This document shows positions 58,151 through 64,000 of a stretch of DNA of 64,000 nucleotides, piece by piece. Within the stretch, counting starts at the first letter, position 1. Each line of letters starts with the position of its first letter. Origin of the DNA: Dactylis glomerata (lineage: Eukaryota > Streptophyta > Magnoliopsida > Poales > Poaceae); NCBI GenBank assembly GCA_007115705.1, contig QXEO01000549.1:124001-188000 (forward strand), in the 5' to 3' direction. Made by a program: the position numbers and the translations under genes. The notes under the pieces are model-generated. The model was given only the letters and a program-made list of their open reading frames with translations, did no database searches and was not told the origin of the DNA.

Positions 58151-61100
58151 TCAGGACGGCGGAGTTGGCCTCGGCAACCTCTTGGCGATTTCCTGCCATA
58201 GCATGCAGTGTATTTAAGACGATTTTACCAATATGTCTAATCAAGATAGCACAAGAATAACAAGCAAGGGAAACTGAGGCATATGGAAGAAAAAGTCCTA
58301 GCCATTCACAGTGTACCAAAGTGGCAATTTTTTTCAAAAAAAATCCCCCGATGAAAGGCCGAATGCTTGGTAAAACAGACAGGAGAGGAATCAACTGAAT
58401 TGTATGTACAGAACAAGTACTACTCAGGAGGCAGATCTGGATTTGGAGAATTATTCAGTAGCAGATCAGAAAATTTATCAGATAACAAAGACAAAAGAAA
58501 CCTCTAAGGGACAGGGTCCAAGGCAGTGTGGTGGTCAGAAAATTTCACTGTTTTTTTTTGTCAGAAAATTTCACTGTTAAAGTTACCTCACAGTGCTTGG
58601 ACATTTGGAACAAAGAAATGGCCGAATAGAATGACTCGAAAACTATTTAAGCCCTGGTATATTGCTTCCAATAATAAGCAAACTCCATCAATTTCAATTT
58701 ATGCACAAGTACTCCTGCATTGTTTGTTGCGAAGACATGGCACTCAGCATAGCAAGTAATAATCGCACATTGATTATGTCTGACAGCACTGCTGTGTTAC
58801 TCAACAAAAATTGATGAACACCTCTTATATGCAAAAGCAAATAGCTTATGTAATCCTGAATTCTGATACATACCTCGAATAGTTGATTTATATTATCAGC
58901 CGTTTTTGCTGATGTCTCAACAAAAAACATACTATTCCTGTCTGCGTACTCCTGTGCATCCTTCAGAAACCAAAGCATATGGTAAAAAATCTCTTTAAAA
59001 TACATTCAGCATCAATATCCCAATTTAGCTAAGTGACGCATTGTTCCACAAAAATATGCACACCTGAGAAGATACAGTACGTTTTTCATGTAGATCAGCC
59101 TTATTTCCAACCAACGCCATGATCATATCCTGGCTACCATGTTTCTGAAGTTCCTGAAGAAAGAAAGAAAATAATTCTACAAAAATCTGCGCTTTATTTG
59201 CACCAAACCAGAAGACCGGAAACCTAATAAAATGAAGGATGGAAGCATCATACATTTTACTCTCATAAGAGCAATTACTCAAACAGTTGGCCCTGAATAA
59301 ACAAAAAATGCAGAACACGTGCAAAATTGAACAGTGTTCACTTAGGCTGCATTTGTCATAAGGCTGCTCAAAGATATCTTATGATTCTTCGGAAAATTGC
59401 TGATAACGGTCAATACATTTGTCATTTTTTAGATGAGCTCATACTAAGCGCAACCTTAAAGTTCAGAGTTAAAACTGGAATCTTAAATGTGACTAAAAGT
59501 AGATTGACTGTTTAGAAGCATGCCATGGTAAAATACAAATTTAGTACAAAGAAACAAAAACAGAACGGCAAATCCAAGCAGAAATCCACAAAAATCGTTA
59601 CAAATGCTTTAGAATGACTTTGTTAACTTGTTCGCGCAGCTGATAAGGGGAAAAGATGATATACCTTCACCCAGTATTGTGCTTTGTTGAATGATTCTGC
59701 ACTTGTTATGTCATAGACAACTATTGCAGCACCAGCTCCCCTGTAGTACAGAGGTGCTAATGCAGCATACCTGAAAATTGGCCAATTCTCATGAATTCTC
59801 GTGTGGTAAGAAAAGCATTTTAAATGCTTGCAGGCAACATAAATCAGGTAAAGAGAAAATTTATGTGAAAGCACAAGACCTATATTAAGATTTAAGAAAA
59901 AATTCTAATATGCACCTCTCCTGGCCAGCAGTGTCCCATATTTCAAACTTCACTGTCGTGGAGTCCTCCAAAGCCAATGTTTGTGACAGAAATGATGCAC
60001 CAACAGTTACCTAAACAGAATGCAACTAAATAAGCTGAACGAAATAATACATGTAAAAGGGACAAGGGGAACTATCTAGGTTTAAAGTCGAGTATTTATT
60101 TCACCTTTGATGTGGGGTCAAACTGACCACGGACAAAGCAAAGAACAATGCAGCTTTTCCCAACACCGGAATCTCCCAGTAAGACCAACTACACAACAGA
60201 AAAAACAAAGACAACGGACATAGTTTCTTACTTTGATTAAACTTGATGTCAACAAAGAAGATGCCAAGTACTGATACAATGACATGAATTTTTAAGCAAC
60301 AACAAATATATGACTAATCGTAGGAGGATTGCATATACAAAACCTTCACTTTCAAGTTCTTTGAATCAGTTGCAGAGTTCTCGTTATTGATATTGCCAAT
60401 GCCTCCAGCATTATTAGCTGAATAAAAAGACCATTTTAATCAGTGGGTAGAAAATTGTCACTGCCGGGCAGAGTCAAATGGAAAGAAGGAATTCTGGTGA
60501 CACAGGGCATACCATATAATAAAATAACCCAAAAAATAAATACCTACCAAATAAAACTGAAGAGCTAGTTAATGTTGAATGCTATATTTAAGCGGCTCTA
60601 GCAGGGTTTTTTAAGCAGCTTTACCAAACTAACAGAACTTGTCGATAGTAGATACCAGGAGAGAACTACAACCCTATACTTCTAAAACTAAAAGATAAGT
60701 CAAGTCTATTAGCTACTTCAGAAATCTCCGCAACAGTAAGTTTATGAAACATCTTAAAGCTTATGTGGCTCAAAGGTAAAATAAATATCCTGAGCATCCT
60801 TCCTCACTCTAGTCTTCTTCTCATAAGCATGAGCCTAGACCAACAGACCTACTATAGGTAGTATTTAAGATTTGAAATCGATAAATACAAGCATATCGTA
60901 ATTCTTGGTATCTTGACCATTGAACTCCTTACTTATTTCAGTTTTTTTTATCAAAGAAGATTTGAGTAGACGGAATCAAGAGATTTCATTTCTAGGTTCT
61001 CTACGACTACTGGTCTGGATTATCTCTCTAATAGACATAAAGAAACTGCATACTGACAATGCTTAATGAAGCTAGTTTCTGTGTTCATACTTTACATACT

Positions 61101-62298
61101 ATTACAAAACCAAATGAGTTAGTATTTGGGACTTGTAACCCAATCAATTAACATATCTCAGAAGTTAGCGGTGTTATGTGTGAACCTTGAAAGACAGGTG
61201 CACATGATGCAATCCTTGCACCCTAGGCCTTGAAGGGCACCCCCAGAGTAAGATTTTCCTCTCATAAGACTCAAATGACACAAACTTGACAAGCATCAAA
61301 TGATCGGAATTTCTGAAATCCCAAGAGTTGTCTGCACTAGAAAGGGCTGACTCAGTGCCCCTCTGTCATCGGCTTGTAATTTATTTTTGTTCTGTTTCTG
61401 GGATGTAAATATCTACAACCTTGAGACTTTGATTTATTCCGTTTGGAGATGTATTTTTTCTTGTGTGAGAAGCCCTCTAAATACCACCTTTGTGCCCCTC
61501 ATTTCTAATAATTATCATATCAATACGACTGTCACTCACCAAATTTGGTGCTCTTGGAGAACCCATCACCCTTGACGGCTCTCTCGCCAGCATGTGTCTA
61601 ACCAATTCGGGAACTTCAACCTATACATAACCGTCCTATCAAAGACACCAACCTGCAAGAACGCAGTTGTCTAATGTCTAACCATTGCGTGCTATTGCTC
61701 TCATGGTCACTCAATCGTAATAGCTACTGTTCGATCAAACATGTTGGTGGGGAGAAATTCTGCATTATTCAACATTCAGGATAAAGTGGTAACTTCATTA
61801 TAGTTGTGGAAAAAAATTCACAATTTCACATCTACATGCGATCACCTCAAATCAGTGCCCCGTGTACTAATTGAAGTTTCCCTAACACAGCCTCTAAATA
61901 GGTCCGTCCCTTAGGTTCTAAGGAATTAATGATTTTAAATCTAAGAAATTCTACAAACCAGCTACTAATTGGGACCAAAAGCCTCATCAACTAAGCAGCT
62001 TGCTGCCGAGCCGCCGTCGCCGGTCGCCACTCGCCACCAAGATTTACCCCGAAACTATACCAGCATTGACCTGCGTCCTGACTCCTGAGCCACTAATTAA
62101 TCGAAAGCCTAAATCACACTATCCAATCCATCCCTATGGCAACATCCTACGGACCCGAGATTGCGAGACCGAAGTTTCCATATGGAGCGCGACAGAAGGA
62201 ATGCAAAAGATCCAAGAACCAAGTAGGGAAAGTACATGGTTATCTTGGCTGGTTTGTAAAGAAGGAGGCCGACCTGGCAGAGACGAGGAGCAGCCCAT
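58151..62298 (-). CDS. RABF1: RABF1 (ARA6-type) Rab5 GTPase
   Basis: Eight coding exons in consistent phase: 62298-62274, 60417-60344, 60188-60105, 60010-59916, 59770-59665, 59153-59064, 58960-58874, 58192-58151; 603 nt, 200 residues. ARA6 is a plant-specific Rab5 that acts at late endosomes and the plasma membrane. Visible motifs: MGCSSS N-terminus (glycine-2 for myristoylation, cysteine-3 for palmitoylation), P-loop GDSGVGKS (38-45), effector region TSKVTVGASF, WDTAGQE (86-92), NKAD (145-148), ETSAK (173-177). The protein ends RPTPPS with no C-terminal prenylation cysteines, the distinguishing feature of ARA6 versus conventional Rab5. Exon 1 codes only eight residues plus one base; it is identified by the MGCSSSLP start, a GT donor and matching phase. 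Intron 1 is 1.86 kb. No lesion seen. Confidence 0.93.
60418..62273 (-). other. RABF1 intron 1
   Basis: AT-rich, no internal gene or bounded transposon recognised. GC-richer at 61980-62273, next to the first exon. Confidence 0.7.
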
Positions 62299-62543
62299 GG
62301 CTGGTGCAGGAGCGCCGGATGCGGATCAAGGCGGCGGATGAGGGCACGGCGGTGGTCAGCGGTCGCCGGCGGTGGAAGTGGGGGTTCGTTTTTGGTTCCC
62401 TTGAAACTTTGTCTATGCGTCGGCGGTATAGCTCACGTGCGGTATGCGTGAAAAGCCAGCGAGGGAAGCGTTGTCGTCTGCACTTGTACAGTTGTACTCC
62501 TACCGGTATTCCGTATGAAGTGAAGATTTTTTCTGTCAGGATG
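62299..62543 (-). promoter_or_regulatory. RABF1 5' UTR and proximal promoter
   Basis: GC-rich leader upstream of the RABF1 ATG, cut off by the LINE insertion at about 62544. Only about 245 bases of original upstream DNA separate the start codon from the LINE within the window. Confidence 0.5.
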
Positions 62544-64000
62544 CAGTAGCATGGTTGGAGATTTATCACACACCCTGACTCTTTATGCGCGCGGGTGTTG
62601 AAGACTAAGTACTTTCCTAACACAAGTTTTTTGGAGGCCACAACTCCTAATGGATGTTCAGCTACGTGGAGAGCAATTGTGGCTGGGAGGGTAGCTTTGG
62701 AGGCTGGTCTAATTAAAAGGATCGGCGATGGTTCCTCTACGGCCATATGGACAGAAAACTGGATTCCAGGAATTATTTCAATGAGACCATCTGCCCAGAT
62801 TGAAGACGATGTTCTGAATAATGTTTCCGATCTAATTGATGCTGATAATTGGACGTGGAAAGCAGCGTTGGTCAGGAGAAACTTCACGGCGCCGGAGGCG
62901 GATGCAATCCTCAATATTCCGTTACGACGTGACGGCGGTGAAGACTTCTGGGCCTGGGGCCTAGAAAAGAATGGTATCTACTCTGTTAAATCGGCGTACC
63001 GATCTCTAGTGACGCGTAACGAGCTTAGTTCTCTAGCGGAAGGGACGGTTACTGAATCTTCAAATTCTGATACACAGCTGTGGAACCGGCTATGGAAACT
63101 GAACGTGGTGCCAAAGGTTCGGGTATTTTGGTGGCGGGTTTTACGTGGTATTTTACCAGTGGAGAAAACATTGCAGTACCGACATATTGCGACTTTGGCT
63201 CAGTGTAAAGTTTGTCGTTCAGCAAACGAAGATATGATGCATGCACTAATTCAGTGCACACATGCAAAGCGTTTCTGGATGGAAGCTCGGGAATGGCTGG
63301 ACATTAAGCTTCCTGACCTTCATCCAGCAACTTGGTCGAGGGACATTTTATGTGATCCTTTATTCTCTGAGGAGCAACGACCGAAGATTATCACGGTGAT
63401 GTGGGCTATATGGACGTCCCGGAATAATATTGTTCATGATAAGGGAAGCCTTGATCCGATACAGTCTATGAAGATCACGAGAGATGCGCTTGCTGTGCTC
63501 GAGGTGCCTAGGCAGCATGCGACAATCTTGCCGGGTCATGGATGGAGGCCTCCTGATGATGATTGGATGAAGATAAATACTGATGTTGGAATCTCTCTGG
63601 ATGCAAGGAAAGGTGGAGCGGGGGGGATAGCACGATCTCCTACCGGCTTCATTGGGGCTTGGAGCAAACCATATCCAGGTATCACTGACCCCTTGATCGC
63701 CGAGGCCATGTCTCTTCGGGAGGGTGTCATTTTTGCAAAGCTCCGAGGTTTTCAGCGAGTGGTTTTTGAAGTTGATTGCTTGGAGGTTGTTAACCTCTGG
63801 GACTCGCGCGCTGGTTCACGCTCTGTAGTAGCGCCAATTCTCCAAGATATTGAAGGGCTAGCCTCATCGTTTATTTATTTTGTTATTCAGCATGCAAAAC
63901 GATCTGCTAATGTGTCGGCCCATCTGTGTGCAACGTTTGCTTGTACACAGGAGGATACCTGCTGTTGGTTCGATCATGTACCTAGTTTCCTTACTACCAG
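62544..64000 (+). mobile_element. 5'-truncated LINE (C-terminal ORF2)
   Basis: An open frame from about 62544 to the window end carries the distal part of LINE ORF2: HPDSLCARVLKTKYFPN, then VAGRVALEAGLIKRIGDGSS, a zinc-binding reverse-transcriptase domain (LWKLNVVPKVRVFWWRV, CKVCRSANEDMMHALIQC), and a plant-type RNase H (WMKINTDVG, GGAGGIARSPTGF, EAMSLREG, FEVDCLEVVN). The endonuclease and catalytic YADD reverse transcriptase are absent on the left, as expected of incomplete target-primed reverse transcription. No stop codon was seen through the end of the window, so insertion may be recent. The 3' end lies outside. Confidence 0.9.

Overview
The window is plant nuclear DNA, most likely from a wheat-tribe (Triticeae) grass. 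The evidence is intron-rich genes of plant families, abundant Stowaway and Tourist/Harbinger MITEs, and a nested stack of LTR retrotransposons of types common in cereal genomes. There is no bacterial, organellar or CRISPR content. Exon structures were built by eye from splice sites, reading phase and family similarity.

Layout. 1-215: LTR fragment. 1646-12886 (+): a 13-exon gene that fuses a phosphoglycerate-kinase-like domain to a TrmB-type tRNA (guanine-N7) methyltransferase domain; its first intron holds a 2.6 kb Harbinger element with a TCA target duplication. 13357-15417 (-): an intact L-type lectin receptor kinase, tail to tail with the fusion gene across a hairpin MITE. 15418-20309: AT-rich intergenic DNA with a ~300 bp tandem repeat and a 242 bp GATA/GACA microsatellite.

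20310-47358 is a transposon stack with matching target-site duplications. A poly(A)-tailed, LINE-like element is split by a non-autonomous Gypsy element (21360-46718). The left LTR of that Gypsy is split by a gag-only, SIRE-like Copia element (22153-40397). The Copia gag is split by a Tat-lineage Gypsy element (28921-36856) that lacks reverse transcriptase and carries an antisense gene with an AT-hook and a B3-like domain. A solo LTR related to that Tat element sits in the outer Gypsy body (41468-42375).

47360-55000 holds older fragments: the 3' end of another Gypsy element with a decayed antisense ORF, an inverted-repeat element, a Copia relic with a 128 bp LTR, and a Tourist MITE. 55249-57500 (-) is a second lectin receptor kinase, broken by a small transposon insertion and a frameshift. 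58151-62298 (-) is a complete 8-exon RABF1/ARA6-type Rab5 GTPase gene. From about 62544 to the window end is a 5'-truncated LINE about 245 bp upstream of the RABF1 start codon.

The host genes act separately: plastid or tRNA-related function for the fusion protein (inferred), cell-surface signalling for the receptor kinases, and endosomal traffic for RABF1. The two receptor kinases look like a tandem pair pushed apart by the transposon stack.
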